From: Parvibaculum sp.
GTDB taxonomy: Bacteria > Pseudomonadota > Alphaproteobacteria > Parvibaculales > Parvibaculaceae
Reading direction: 5' to 3'
Assembly (NCBI RefSeq): GCF_019635935.1
Contig: NZ_JAHBYN010000001.1
Location: 3,191,532-3,255,531, forward strand
DNA: 64,000 bases
Within the stretch, counting starts at the first letter, position 1. Each line of letters starts with the position of its first letter. Position numbers and translations under genes: made by a program. This document shows positions 16,496-23,863 of the stretch, piece after piece. The notes beneath the pieces are model-generated. The model saw nothing but the letters and a program-made list of their open reading frames with translations. It was not told the DNA's origin and did no database searches.

Positions 16496-17776
16496 TCAAA
16501 AGACGGGCTCGATGCCCAAGGGATCGATCTTCCTGTACGGCTGTGCGGCCGGTTCGTTCGGTGCGAAGTCACGCGCCCATTCCGCGCGCGCGACCAGGTA
16601 GCGGTATTCCTCTTCGGTGATCGGGTTGCCGGCGCAATGCGTCCACTCGGCATCGGCGTCCGCTTCCTTGCCGCCGACCGCGCAGACCAGCCGCTCGTCG
16701 GAAAGCAGCTCGCCCGTGTCCGCGTCGATGTCCTGTTCGAGCCAGATCGCGACCGGAACCCAAACCCCGCCGCGCACCATGCGCCGCTGAAAGAACCCGC
16801 AATGCGGTTCTGAATGGATCGGCGGCTTGAGGCCGGCCAGCGCATCGCGCCACCACGTGAACGCTTCGTTCAGGTCGGTCGGCGTATCGCCATCTCGCCC
16901 GATCGCCGTGTCAGACGGCCCCTCGTCGCGGAACAGGTCTGAAAACTCCATCAGCGTGCAGAAGCGCACGAAGTCTTCGCGACCGGGCTGCGGGACGGTC
17001 ATGGCGTCTATCTCGACAGCCGCCGGGACATTCGCGTCAAGCGATACGAGCAGCTTCGCCTTGCGGGCCTGCTCTGCGAAGCCGACCAGGCTCTCGCGAC
17101 ACTTGCGCTGCCTGATTTCTCCGGCGCTGGCCAGCAAGGTTTCGAGATCGCCATATTCTTCGATCAGCCGCGCCGCCGTCTTGATGCCGATGCCCGGCAC
17201 GCCCGGCACATTGTCGGTCGAGTCCCCCGCCAGCGCCTGCACATCGACGACTTTTTCGGGCGGGACACCGAATTTCAGGATCACCTCGTCGCGCCGAACG
17301 AACTTCGACGCGAATGGATCGAAGATCGCGACGTGCCCGTTGACGAGCTGCATCATGTCCTTGTCGCCCGTCGCGATGATCACATCCATGCCGGCGTCGG
17401 CTGCTAGGCGCGCATAGGTGGCGATCAGATCGTCGGCCTCGAAGCCTTGAACCTCGACGCCATGCACACCGAGCGCTGCTGTCGCTTCGCGCATCAGGTC
17501 CATTTGCGAAGTCAGGTCAGATGGGCGTGGACCCCGGTTGGCCTTGTAGTTCGGGTCGATTTTGTGTCGGAAGTTTCTGCCGGGCGGATCAAAGACAACG
17601 GCGCAGTGCGTTGGCGAAATCTCGGGCCTGCTGCCATCCAGAAACTTCATCAGAAGGTTGCAGAAGCCATAAACCGCCCCTGTCGGCTGACCGTCCGACT
17701 TGCGCGTCATCTTCGGCAGCGCGTGATAGGCGCGATGAATGAAGGCCGACCCGTCGACCAGAAGAAGCGTGTTCAT
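16496..17776 (-). CDS. Pol I-type 5'-3' exonuclease fused to an unknown C-terminal domain
   Basis: 426 aa. Residues 1-290 form a complete 5' nuclease of the PolA/FEN family: LLVDGSAFIHRAYHA, VFDPPGRNFRH, EVQGFEADDLIATYA, IIATGDKDMMQLV, and the H3TH segment DVQALAGDSTDNVPGVPGIG. Metal-binding acidic residues are retained. Residues from about 300 on (WWRDALAG...) belong to no polymerase; they may be a phage-specific partner domain. It likely supplies the resecting nuclease for RecT. Start at 17776 (ATGA with the upstream gene). Confidence 0.85.
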   Translation of the reverse strand: MNTLLLVDGSAFIHRAYHALPKMTRKSDGQPTGAVYGFCNLLMKFLDGSRPEISPTHCAVVFDPPGRNFRHKIDPNYKANRGPRPSDLTSQMDLMREATAALGVHGVEVQGFEADDLIATYARLAADAGMDVIIATGDKDMMQLVNGHVAIFDPFASKFVRRDEVILKFGVPPEKVVDVQALAGDSTDNVPGVPGIGIKTAARLIEEYGDLETLLASAGEIRQRKCRESLVGFAEQARKAKLLVSLDANVPAAVEIDAMTVPQPGREDFVRFCTLMEFSDLFRDEGPSDTAIGRDGDTPTDLNEAFTWWRDALAGLKPPIHSEPHCGFFQRRMVRGGVWVPVAIWLEQDIDADTGELLSDERLVCAVGGKEADADAEWTHCAGNPITEEEYRYLVARAEWARDFAPNEPAAQPYRKIDPLGIEPVF

Positions 17777-17925
17777 GCAATCACCCAAGCCATGATCAGA
17801 AGAAGCGCAGAGAAGAAGAACCCGACCCGCGCCTCCGTCTTCCGTCCCTCGGCCTTCAACGCTCCGGTTGAAATCGCAAAAAGAAAGCCGACTGCAAGCA
17901 CCACGAATGAGACGAACGAGGTCAT
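17773..17925 (-). CDS. small membrane protein
   Basis: 50 aa with two hydrophobic stretches (FVSFVVLAVGFLFAIS and VGFFFSALLLIMAWVIA) separated by a short polar turn (KAEGRKTEAR), so a two-helix inner-membrane hairpin is likely. ATGA overlaps on both sides argue that it is translated. Function unknown. Confidence 0.65.
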   Translation of the reverse strand: MTSFVSFVVLAVGFLFAISTGALKAEGRKTEARVGFFFSALLLIMAWVIA

Positions 17926-18209
17926 GCCCGCGCTTCCTTCCGCTGATGCGCGCGACGGCGCTTTTTGTAGATATCCCGCCGGTCCTCGCGGGCGTCGTAT
18001 CCGCAATCCTCGATCATCAGGCGAAGCAAGGAAGGCTCCGACGCCGGGCGAATGAACATCGTCCGGACCGTTGCGATGTCGGCGCGGAACCGCCGCCATA
18101 TGAGGCGCGCGCCGTTGACGGCGTGAAGTGCCTTGCGAAGCGCGCGCCGGCGCAACGCGCGACGCTCGCGGCGCTGAATGATGAGGCCGTAATCGAGACC
18201 GATCATCAC
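17922..18209 (-). CDS. small very basic hypothetical protein
   Basis: 95 aa, rich in Arg (RRERRALRRRALRKAL). The first codon is GTG (18209) directly followed by ATG (18206); the GTG gives the usual 4-nt overlap with the upstream stop. It may bind nucleic acid by charge, but no fold is recognised. Confidence 0.55.
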   Translation of the reverse strand: MMIGLDYGLIIQRRERRALRRRALRKALHAVNGARLIWRRFRADIATVRTMFIRPASEPSLLRLMIEDCGYDAREDRRDIYKKRRRAHQRKEARA

Positions 18210-18664
18210 GCGCCTCCATCGACAAGATGCCGGCCGCGCCAGACAAGCCCGAGGCGCGCGCGTTCTTCCTGACGCTCGAAAAGAATTTCGTCATCGACCG
18301 GATCGCGCCCGGCTTGAAACTGGCGGCGGTAGTCGGCCATGATCCGCGTGTCGCCGGGGTAGGGCCGGCGCGCAAGACCGCGATTGTGGGCGGCCGTGAA
18401 AGCCTCCGCCGAAGGAATCTCGCCGGTGCCAAGACAGGCGAAACATTGCTCCTGCCTTTCGGACGGCACGGCGCAATGACCCTTGCACTCACCGCCCGGA
18501 TAGGGATTGCCGCAGCATTCCGGAACCGTGTGGGCCGTGAACCCGTTTCCGCCACAGGCCGGGCAGGGCTGCATGTCCCGGCGCTCGCCGGCGACAAGCG
18601 CGAGACGGCCGCGCGTCGAGGAACCGAGTGGCGAGCCGAAAGGCATTTCGGGCGTGGCGCTCAT
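18206..18664 (-). CDS. DnaJ-type zinc-finger-like protein
   Basis: 152 aa. Two CxxCxGxG-type knuckles are present (CPACGGNGF and CFACLGTGE) with two further cysteine groups between them (ECCGNPYPGGECKGHC). It probably binds two zinc ions. The C-terminal half is charged and helical. ATGA overlap with the DUF932-like gene. Confidence 0.65.
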   Translation of the reverse strand: MSATPEMPFGSPLGSSTRGRLALVAGERRDMQPCPACGGNGFTAHTVPECCGNPYPGGECKGHCAVPSERQEQCFACLGTGEIPSAEAFTAAHNRGLARRPYPGDTRIMADYRRQFQAGRDPVDDEILFERQEERARLGLVWRGRHLVDGGA

Positions 18665-19098
18665 GCTGCTTGCCCCCGTTCGATCCCCGCTGCGGCATCG
18701 AGGCGATTGAGCGCCGCTTCGGCGACTTCGTAATTGTCGATCCGCTGGTAGCGGTCGGACAGGAAGGCGCGCACATGGCCGTCGAGCATGCGGACGAGGT
18801 GCGGCTTCGGCTTGTCGTGGAACCAGTGGTTGACGTTGCTGGCGAGCAGCTCCGGCGCGTTCTGGAGCATGCGGTCGTAATATGCGGCGGGGATGGAGAG
18901 CTTCGTGCCGATCTGCCGGTGGGCGGTCTGCCCGACCGGGACGACCTCGCCGAGGCTCGTTTCGCTGCTCATGCGAATGCTGAGGCTGGCATCCGGCGTC
19001 ATGGCGAGAAGGCTCGTCGGGGCGACGATATCCTTTTTCGACTCGGCCTGGCGTTGAAGCTCTTTGGCGAGGTCGACGATGTTGCGTCCGGTTTTCAT
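18661..19098 (-). CDS. DUF932-like protein, short form
   Basis: 145 aa. The conserved N-terminal part of the DUF932 family is present (IPAAYYDRMLQNAPELLASNVNHWF, then VRAFLSDRYQRIDN), but the chain stops right after it, whereas family members are commonly 250-400 aa. I found no continuation in another frame. It is the first gene of the long minus-strand early operon; AGGA lies 8 nt before the ATG and the operator-covered promoter is about 100 bp upstream. Confidence 0.6.
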   Translation of the reverse strand: MKTGRNIVDLAKELQRQAESKKDIVAPTSLLAMTPDASLSIRMSSETSLGEVVPVGQTAHRQIGTKLSIPAAYYDRMLQNAPELLASNVNHWFHDKPKPHLVRMLDGHVRAFLSDRYQRIDNYEVAEAALNRLDAAAGIERGQAA

Positions 19099-19196
19099 GT
19101 CCGTTTCCTGTCTGTTGGGCCCCGGCGCTCGGGGTGGGCGGGGTCGGCGCCGGGGCCTCGTGGGTGCCTGCCGTGGGGGTACGGCCGGGGACAGAA

Positions 19197-19211
19197 GGGA
19201 ATATAATTCCC
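19197..19211. promoter_or_regulatory. repressor operator O1
   Basis: GGGAAT-ATA-ATTCCC, a perfect 15-bp inverted repeat overlapping the -10 box of the leftward promoter. The same architecture (GGGATT-TTA-ATTCCC) recurs at 20649-20663 in the rightward promoter. Assigned to the S24 repressor or Cro-like protein by position. Confidence 0.65.
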
Positions 19212-19228
19212 CGTTCGGCGCGCGGCAA
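19200..19228 (-). promoter_or_regulatory. leftward early promoter
   Basis: On the minus strand TTGCCG (19223-19228) and TATATT (19200-19205) are separated by exactly 17 bp. The start point would lie near 19192, giving a leader of about 95 nt before the DUF932-like gene. O1 covers the -10 box, so repressor binding would silence the whole left operon in the lysogen. Confidence 0.6.
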
Positions 19229-19232
19229 GAAG

Positions 19233-19257
19233 AAAATTCCCTTCAACGGGGAATTTT
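19233..19257. promoter_or_regulatory. inverted repeat upstream of leftward promoter
   Basis: AAAATTCCC (19233-19241) and GGGAATTTT (19249-19257) are complementary with a 7-nt gap. The half-sites equal those of O1 but point outwards. It may be an auxiliary operator; in RNA it could also form a weak hairpin. Confidence 0.4.
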
Positions 19258-19281
19258 TTGCTACAGTCCCCTCAGGCCAAC

Positions 19282-19305
19282 AAAAAGCCCCGCACAAGGC
19301 GGGGC
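19282..19305 (-). terminator. rho-independent terminator of the repressor operon
   Basis: On the minus strand a GCCCCGC/GCGGGGC stem with a 5-nt loop is followed by TTTTT. It lies downstream of the small gene 19387-19536 and just before the leftward early promoter, so it isolates repressor transcription from the early operon. Confidence 0.8.
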
Positions 19306-19386
19306 GGGCTAGGGCGATATGAAAGACCGGCTTAAGAGGTCAGCGCCGTCCGGACGGACCGAATTGCCTTCCGGGCGTTCGCATCG

Positions 19387-19536
19387 TCACATAGATAAAC
19401 TCCAGGGTATTTCATGCGGCTCGATCATGACCTCCAGCATGCGCGCGTGAGTCTCAGGCTCGAACCACGCGATGCCGCGGCGGTGAAGAGCGCCTGACTT
19501 CGGCCCCCGCCGGGGGCGGCCCCGCCGCTTTTTCAC
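19387..19536 (-). CDS. small basic protein
   Basis: 49 aa from a GTG at 19536 (GGAA 4 nt upstream): a basic, Pro-containing head (KKRRGRPRRGP, AT-hook-like RGRP) followed by a short helical part. It sits between the secreted protein gene and the terminator. The AT-hook-like core suggests DNA binding, but such a short motif is weak evidence. Confidence 0.45.
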   Translation of the reverse strand: MKKRRGRPRRGPKSGALHRRGIAWFEPETHARMLEVMIEPHEIPWSLSM

Positions 19537-19546
19537 CTCATTCCCG

Positions 19547-19900
19547 TCAGCACAGCATGTTCCAGAGCGCGGCGAAGTCTTCCGATTCACCTTCGATGAA
19601 GGTTCCGATCGTTTTTCCGGCCCCGACAAATCGCCGGTTGCCGGTATAGCCGCCGAAGGCGTTCTTTGCGTTTACGAGGCCGCAGACGACCGGCGCCCCC
19701 GACGTGTAGGAGACCCGGACGCTGGAGAATTGAGCGCTGGCGGGGTCGCGCAGCGTCGATTGCACCAACTCCTTGTTCACCCTGATCCACGTGATTTCCT
19801 TCGCCGGCGACAGGCGCTCGGCGTGGCCCGGACCGGCGACACACAGGGCAAAAAGAACCAGCAGTCCCGTCCCCGTCCATTGCATTGCAGTGCCGCTCAT
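19547..19900 (-). CDS. secreted hypothetical protein
   Basis: 117 aa with a signal peptide (GLLVLFALCVAGPGHA, cleavage likely after AHA/GHA). The mature part has two cysteines (VVCGLVNAKN and the last residue) and a pattern (QSTLRDPASAQFSSVRV, NAKNAFGGYTGNRRFV) seen in small exported proteins of proteobacteria and prophages. GGGAGGG lies 5 nt before the start. Encoded behind the repressor, it is likely expressed in the lysogen and could alter the envelope (lysogenic conversion, inferred). Confidence 0.7.
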   Translation of the reverse strand: MSGTAMQWTGTGLLVLFALCVAGPGHAERLSPAKEITWIRVNKELVQSTLRDPASAQFSSVRVSYTSGAPVVCGLVNAKNAFGGYTGNRRFVGAGKTIGTFIEGESEDFAALWNMLC

Positions 19901-19911
19901 CTTTCCCTCCC

Positions 19912-20592
19912 TCACATCCGTCTGGCGAACCAGACAATTCTCCCGATGATGTTGGTATCCTCGGCCATCACCTCGTAAGTGCCATGAAGCGGATTGTCCG
20001 AGATCAGCCTGATCTTTTCCGGCTTCGCATTCGGAATGCGCTCCAGCCGCTTCGCCACGGTTCCGTCGCCATCCCACAAGGCGAAGATGCCGGGCGTGCC
20101 GACGCGCTTGTCGCTCATATCGACAAGAGCGCGGTCCCCGGAATGCAGGGTGGGTGCCATGCTGTCACCGATCAGCTCGATCACCACGAGATTGCGCGCT
20201 GCGAGGCGCAGCTCGTCGACCAGATAGCGGCGCGAGAAGGTCCACAGATCCTTGATCGTCTCGGCATCGACCACAAAGCCGTTACCCATGCCGGCGCGGA
20301 CATCGTATTCGGGGATATCGACGGTGGTGCGATCCGGGGCCGACTCGGGCAGGTCGGGTGTGTTGCCGACATGCTCCTTTTCCATCGGCCCTTCGCCGAG
20401 CATCAGCCATGAAAGGTGGACCCGGAGGGCTTTCGCGAGCTTCTCGGGGATACCGCCCCGCGGCGCGTCGACCCCGCCCTGAGCGTATTTCTTGATGCTT
20501 TCCAGCGAGACGCCGGAACGTTGCGCCAGCGCTGGATAATCCATGTCGCGCTTTCGGAGCGCGAGCACCAATCGTTTTGACCAATGTTCCAT
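19912..20592 (-). CDS. CI-like repressor with S24 autoprotease domain
   Basis: 226 aa. N-terminal HTH (YPALAQRSGVSLESIKKYAQG, residues 19-39), then a LexA/CI-type S24 domain with the catalytic pair S144 (IGDSMAPTL) and K181 (VAKRL) and a candidate A100-G101 cleavage site (RAGMG). RecA-stimulated self-cleavage would induce the prophage. The start at 20592 (MEHWSK) has no Shine-Dalgarno sequence; longer starts upstream would run across the operator at 20649-20663 and into the Cro-like gene. Confidence 0.9.
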   Translation of the reverse strand: MEHWSKRLVLALRKRDMDYPALAQRSGVSLESIKKYAQGGVDAPRGGIPEKLAKALRVHLSWLMLGEGPMEKEHVGNTPDLPESAPDRTTVDIPEYDVRAGMGNGFVVDAETIKDLWTFSRRYLVDELRLAARNLVVIELIGDSMAPTLHSGDRALVDMSDKRVGTPGIFALWDGDGTVAKRLERIPNAKPEKIRLISDNPLHGTYEVMAEDTNIIGRIVWFARRM

Positions 20593-20640
20593 CGGGGGAG
20601 AATGCGCGACAGGCGGGCCTTTTGCCGGGGAAAAATCTTC

Positions 20641-20669
20641 TTGCGGAAGGGATTTTAATTCCCTAAATT
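20641..20669 (+). promoter_or_regulatory. rightward early promoter
   Basis: TTGCGG (20641-20646), a 17-bp spacer, then TAAATT (20664-20669). The whole operator O2-type palindrome lies in the spacer. The expected start point (about 20676) is practically at the ATG of the Cro-like gene (20678), so this mRNA may be leaderless. Confidence 0.55.
20649..20663. promoter_or_regulatory. repressor operator in rightward promoter
   Basis: GGGATT-TTA-ATTCCC, matching O1 at 19197-19211 in both half-sites except one base. It sits between -35 and -10 of the rightward promoter. A further AATTCCC half-site follows at 20666-20672. Confidence 0.6.
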
Positions 20670-20677
20670 CCCTGTCC

Positions 20678-20905
20678 ATGAACACTGTCACAGAAATCAT
20701 CTCTGCATGTGGTGGCCCGGACCGGATCGAGGCTGAAGCTTCGGTGCGCGGGGTAAAGCTGACCTCGTGGGCCGTCAAAAAGTGGAACCAGAACGGCATT
20801 CCGGAAAAGCACTGGGACCTTGTTATGGGCCTGTGCCCGACGACGGTTGAAGCGCTTTACAACGCCAACTCCGCGCTCCGCGCGCCCCAAGAGGCCGCAC
20901 AATGA
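20678..20905 (+). CDS. Cro/YdaS-like small HTH regulator
   Basis: 75 aa. The pattern IISACGGPDRIEAEASVRGVK followed by LTSWAVKKWNQNGIPEKHWDLVM is the YdaS/Cro-like HTH arrangement. It diverges from the repressor across an 85-bp operator region, as Cro does. No Shine-Dalgarno sequence is present; the promoter leaves almost no 5' UTR. Confidence 0.75.
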   Translation: MNTVTEIISACGGPDRIEAEASVRGVKLTSWAVKKWNQNGIPEKHWDLVMGLCPTTVEALYNANSALRAPQEAAQ

Positions 20906-21762
20906 GCCTCAAAACCCGCCCCCTTACCAACGAGGAATCTTTCGACGCGGCCTGCCGGCGCCTCAAGTCCGTTTCCGACAAGCGGCGCGTTGCGACGTGG
21001 GAGCTTGTGGATGAACTTCTCTTGGCGCGCGAAACGCTTGGCGAGCGTTTTTGGCAGGCGGTTGAGATAACGCAGCTTTCGCAAGGCGCGGTCGACAACT
21101 ACATGCGCACGGGCGAGGCGTGGCCCGCCGACAAGCGCTTTCTCAACATGCCGTTCGATTGCCATTCCGCGCTCAACACGCTGGACCCGGATCGTCGCGT
21201 AGCCGCGATGACAATGGCTCAAAAGGCAAAATGGGACCGGGACGAACTGCGCCGCCGGGTCGCAGCATGGAAGGCCGGGGACGAAAAGGCGTTCGATTAC
21301 CGGCACAAAGTCTCGGCACCTGAGCGACCTGCACGAAAGATTGTAGACGTTCCAGAAACACTCGCGGGCGAGGGTTCTTCGAACGGCTCCAAAAACGCTG
21401 CCGTCTTCGACGCCACCGACGCGGGCCGGGGGCTCGATGTTGAGAACAGCCCCGCAACACCGACTGCCGCGCCGGCGCTTCCCTCCAAGCCGACGGCCAC
21501 CGAACGCCTCAATCATGTGCTCGCTCTCCTGAAGGAGATGCGGAACGAGCCCGGCTTCCTTGCCGCGCTCGATCCGCCTGCGATCAGCGCCGTCGATTGC
21601 GGCATCGAGGGCCAATGGCTCGTCAATGTCGGCACCGAGACCCGGCATCGTCAAGACATCGAGTTCGATCGGAAAGCGGCACCGCGCCGCCAAGGCAAGC
21701 CCCAACCCGCCGAGGAAGACGTCCCGGTTTTTCTGAGAAGGAAAGCCAACGCCGATGTCTGA
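20902..21762 (+). CDS. hypothetical phage protein
   Basis: 286 aa. The N-terminal 125 residues are helical (SFDAACRRLKSVSDKRRVATWELV..., with an HTH-like LSQGAVDNYMRTG); the middle is a low-complexity Ala/Pro linker and the C-terminus is basic. Position right behind the Cro-like gene suggests a regulator or replication accessory, but no family is recognised. Confidence 0.6.
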   Translation: MSLKTRPLTNEESFDAACRRLKSVSDKRRVATWELVDELLLARETLGERFWQAVEITQLSQGAVDNYMRTGEAWPADKRFLNMPFDCHSALNTLDPDRRVAAMTMAQKAKWDRDELRRRVAAWKAGDEKAFDYRHKVSAPERPARKIVDVPETLAGEGSSNGSKNAAVFDATDAGRGLDVENSPATPTAAPALPSKPTATERLNHVLALLKEMRNEPGFLAALDPPAISAVDCGIEGQWLVNVGTETRHRQDIEFDRKAAPRRQGKPQPAEEDVPVFLRRKANADV

Positions 21763-22015
21763 AATCATCGAAATGCCGCCCGTGCGAGACGCCGCTGCCC
21801 GGCGCCACATCGAGGCTGCGCGCATGTCGCCGATGTTTTTTCCGCTGTTCGTCGAATCGGCGCTGATGAAGGGCGACACGCCTGCGGATATGGAACGCAA
21901 CTGGGGCGTTCCCGAATGGGTCATCAGACAGACGGTGCGCGACCTTGAGGCGAAAGCTTCTTCCGCAGCGAAGCGCGCGGCGCGACGCCGGGAGGTCCGT
22001 CATGCCCGGGCCTGA
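21755..22015 (+). CDS. small HTH-like protein
   Basis: 86 aa. Residues about 40-65 (GDTPADMERNWGVPEWVIRQTVRDLEAKA) fit a helix-turn-helix, and the tail is Arg/Ala rich. It overlaps the previous gene by 8 nt. Confidence 0.6.
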   Translation: MSEIIEMPPVRDAAARRHIEAARMSPMFFPLFVESALMKGDTPADMERNWGVPEWVIRQTVRDLEAKASSAAKRAARRREVRHARA

Positions 22016-22202
22016 AATCCACAACGACCACGTTGCCGAAAGCGCTTCTGACTTGCCGGTCCCGCGCCTCCGCAACGACTTTCCTTGCGATCTCTCCGAT
22101 GCTCCGCATGTCCGTTCTCCGTTCCCGTATCGCTCATCAAACCTAGGAGTGAGCGATGCGCAAAACGAGCGGGAAGAACCCCCGGAGATTGCCGATGACT
22201 GA
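22002..22202 (+). CDS. possible small protein (uncertain)
   Basis: 66 aa, start ATG at 22002 inside the end of the previous gene, stop inside the following gene. Composition is unremarkable and there is no family. Without it, 22016-22155 would be empty; the sequence may instead be a leader for the next gene, which has its own strong AGGAG site. Confidence 0.3.
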   Translation: MPGPEIHNDHVAESASDLPVPRLRNDFPCDLSDAPHVRSPFPYRSSNLGVSDAQNEREEPPEIADD

Positions 22203-22572
22203 CGTGACCGCCGAGATCGGCAGCCGTGTCGGCTTCTGGATGCGTCAGGAATGGCCGCGCGACACGGCCAAGCTTGCGGCGCGGGCTTTCGATGCCAGCG
22301 AGCGGACGGCCGAGAAATGGCTCGCGGGCGCGTTGCCGTCGAACGCCCACATGGTCGCGATGATGTCGCGGTGGGGCCACCGGTTTGTTGCGTTCGTCTA
22401 CGAGCCGGTCGTCGGCACCAGCCTTCGGCCCTATGCGCTCGCCCAGGAACTGAAGGAAATGCAGGGCCAGCTCGAAGCCCTCGAAAGGAAGATCGCAAAT
22501 GCGGCGATGGATGAACCGCTACGGCCTGTGGCGGATGAGAAGGAACGCCGACAAGGGCTGGCGCGCTCTTAA
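22156..22572 (+). CDS. phage HTH protein
   Basis: 138 aa with AGGAG 6 nt before the ATG. The segment KLAARAFDASERTAEKWLAG is an HTH of the type seen in phage regulators that recognise their own operators; it is followed by HMVAMMSRWGHRFVAFVYEPVVG and a short coiled coil (ELKEMQGQLEALERKI). Probably a DNA-binding regulator of the early right arm. Confidence 0.65.
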   Translation: MRKTSGKNPRRLPMTDVTAEIGSRVGFWMRQEWPRDTAKLAARAFDASERTAEKWLAGALPSNAHMVAMMSRWGHRFVAFVYEPVVGTSLRPYALAQELKEMQGQLEALERKIANAAMDEPLRPVADEKERRQGLARS

Positions 22573-22696
22573 CCGCGCCGGCGCATGGGAGACATGGCTC
22601 CGCGCGCGCGGCGTGCGCTTCGAAGAGCCTGGGCTGAGGCAGGTCGAGCTCGGCGAATTTGTTGAAGTGCCGCATCGCGGCGTGATCGGGGAGTAG
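22499..22696 (+). CDS. small basic hypothetical protein
   Basis: 65 aa, Arg/Trp rich. It begins within the preceding gene (74-nt overlap) but has AAAGGAAG 7-8 nt before the ATG. No family recognised. Confidence 0.5.
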   Translation: MRRWMNRYGLWRMRRNADKGWRALNRAGAWETWLRARGVRFEEPGLRQVELGEFVEVPHRGVIGE

Positions 22697-22700
22697 CGCG

Positions 22701-23069
22701 ATGAAGAAATCCGGAATGCTGGGCGCGGCGATGGCAGCGGCGCTCACTCTTGGCGGTCTCGCGTCCGCGCCAGCTTTCTCCGGGTCGGTTCGCCTGTCTC
22801 GCCATGCAGATTTTCTGTTGTTCAAGGACGGTGACGGCCGCAGGAAGAAGCGCCATGTCGGCGCGCGGGAGAACAAGCGCAAGGATTACGTCTGCACCAC
22901 CGGCATGTCGCGGCGCCGGAAACTTCGCACGCTTCGGAAGATGTGGCTCTCGGGCGAAGCGGCGCGCAAACGCAGCCAAGGGCCTGACATGCGCCCCGAC
23001 AAGTACCTCCATTCCCATGCGCGGCGGAAGCGCGCGCAGGCCAGTTCCATGGAGAACAACGGTCAATGA
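22701..23069 (+). CDS. basic hypothetical protein, possible signal peptide
   Basis: 122 aa. The N-terminus (MKKSGMLGAAMAAALTLGG, ending in ASAPAFS) looks like a signal peptide, but the rest is highly basic (Lys/Arg-rich from residue 45), more like a nucleic-acid binder. The start has GGGGAG about 9 nt upstream. Confidence 0.5.
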   Translation: MKKSGMLGAAMAAALTLGGLASAPAFSGSVRLSRHADFLLFKDGDGRRKKRHVGARENKRKDYVCTTGMSRRRKLRTLRKMWLSGEAARKRSQGPDMRPDKYLHSHARRKRAQASSMENNGQ

Positions 23070-23425
23070 AACTCCCGGCCGAAGTCATCACCGGACAGGT
23101 CTCGATCGCCATTGAAGGCGGCGAGGCCAAATCCGTTCTTGCCTTTATGCTTGGCGATCTTGCGGTGACGCCTGTCAGGGCCGAGACGAGCTGCGAGACC
23201 GGTGTGCTCTGGTCGATCACGCATGTTCCGTCCGGCTTTGGCCTGGCGGCCGGCGCCGCGTTGTTCAGACGCGCCGAAGATGCGGTGGGCGCGATGTACG
23301 ACATCCACACCCTGTTCGGTCGCCCTCACGAAATCCCTATCCAGATGTTTGCGCCCGCGCAGATGCGAATTGTCGAGATATGCCTCAAGCGGCGCGGCGT
23401 GCTGCCCGGACAGATGGCTGCTTGA
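23066..23425 (+). CDS. hypothetical phage protein
   Basis: 119 aa, alpha/beta in appearance, with a single short HEIPIQMFAP segment. ATGA overlap with the preceding gene. Not recognised. Confidence 0.6.
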   Translation: MKLPAEVITGQVSIAIEGGEAKSVLAFMLGDLAVTPVRAETSCETGVLWSITHVPSGFGLAAGAALFRRAEDAVGAMYDIHTLFGRPHEIPIQMFAPAQMRIVEICLKRRGVLPGQMAA

Positions 23426-23470
23426 CGAAAACCGCCGCCTGAGTGCGGCCAACCCGAGAGGAGAACGACG

Positions 23471-23863
23471 ATGGCGAAGAAAGGCAAGGCCGCGAGCGGC
23501 GAGCCGCAGGGCGGCGTCAAGGCGCCGACGCCCGGGAGCAACGGCTACGACAAGAAGAAGCTCGAGGGCTACGTGTCCGAATGCGAGGAAGCGCAGACGG
23601 AAATCGACGAGATCATGCAGGCGGCAAAGGACAAATGCGCCCCGCTGCGCGAACAGATCGCCGACATCAAGAAAGCCGCCAACGAGGATGACGGCATTCC
23701 ACGCAAGGAATTCAACGCCGTCCTTCAGGAGCGTCGTCTGCGCCGCAAGGCCGATGGCGTTCGGGACAAACTGAGTGCCGAGCAGCAGGACCAGTTCGAC
23801 CTGATGAAGCAAGCGCTCGGCATGCTGGCGGACACACCCCTCGGCCAGGCGGCGATGCACTGA
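23471..23863 (+). CDS. coiled-coil phage protein
   Basis: 130 aa with GAGGAG 7 nt before the ATG. From residue 28 it is a long predicted helix (KKLEGYVSECEEAQTEIDEI, then RREQ-type heptads). It somewhat recalls GapR/DUF2312-type DNA-binding coiled-coil proteins of alphaproteobacteria, but I cannot confirm the match. It is followed with 1-nt overlap by the resolvase gene. Confidence 0.6.
   Translation: MAKKGKAASGEPQGGVKAPTPGSNGYDKKKLEGYVSECEEAQTEIDEIMQAAKDKCAPLREQIADIKKAANEDDGIPRKEFNAVLQERRLRRKADGVRDKLSAEQQDQFDLMKQALGMLADTPLGQAAMH

Noticed and set aside
20593..20799. Longer repressor starting upstream of 20592
   Set aside because: It would place the operator and the divergent Cro-like start inside the coding region, and the added residues do not resemble a repressor N-terminus.
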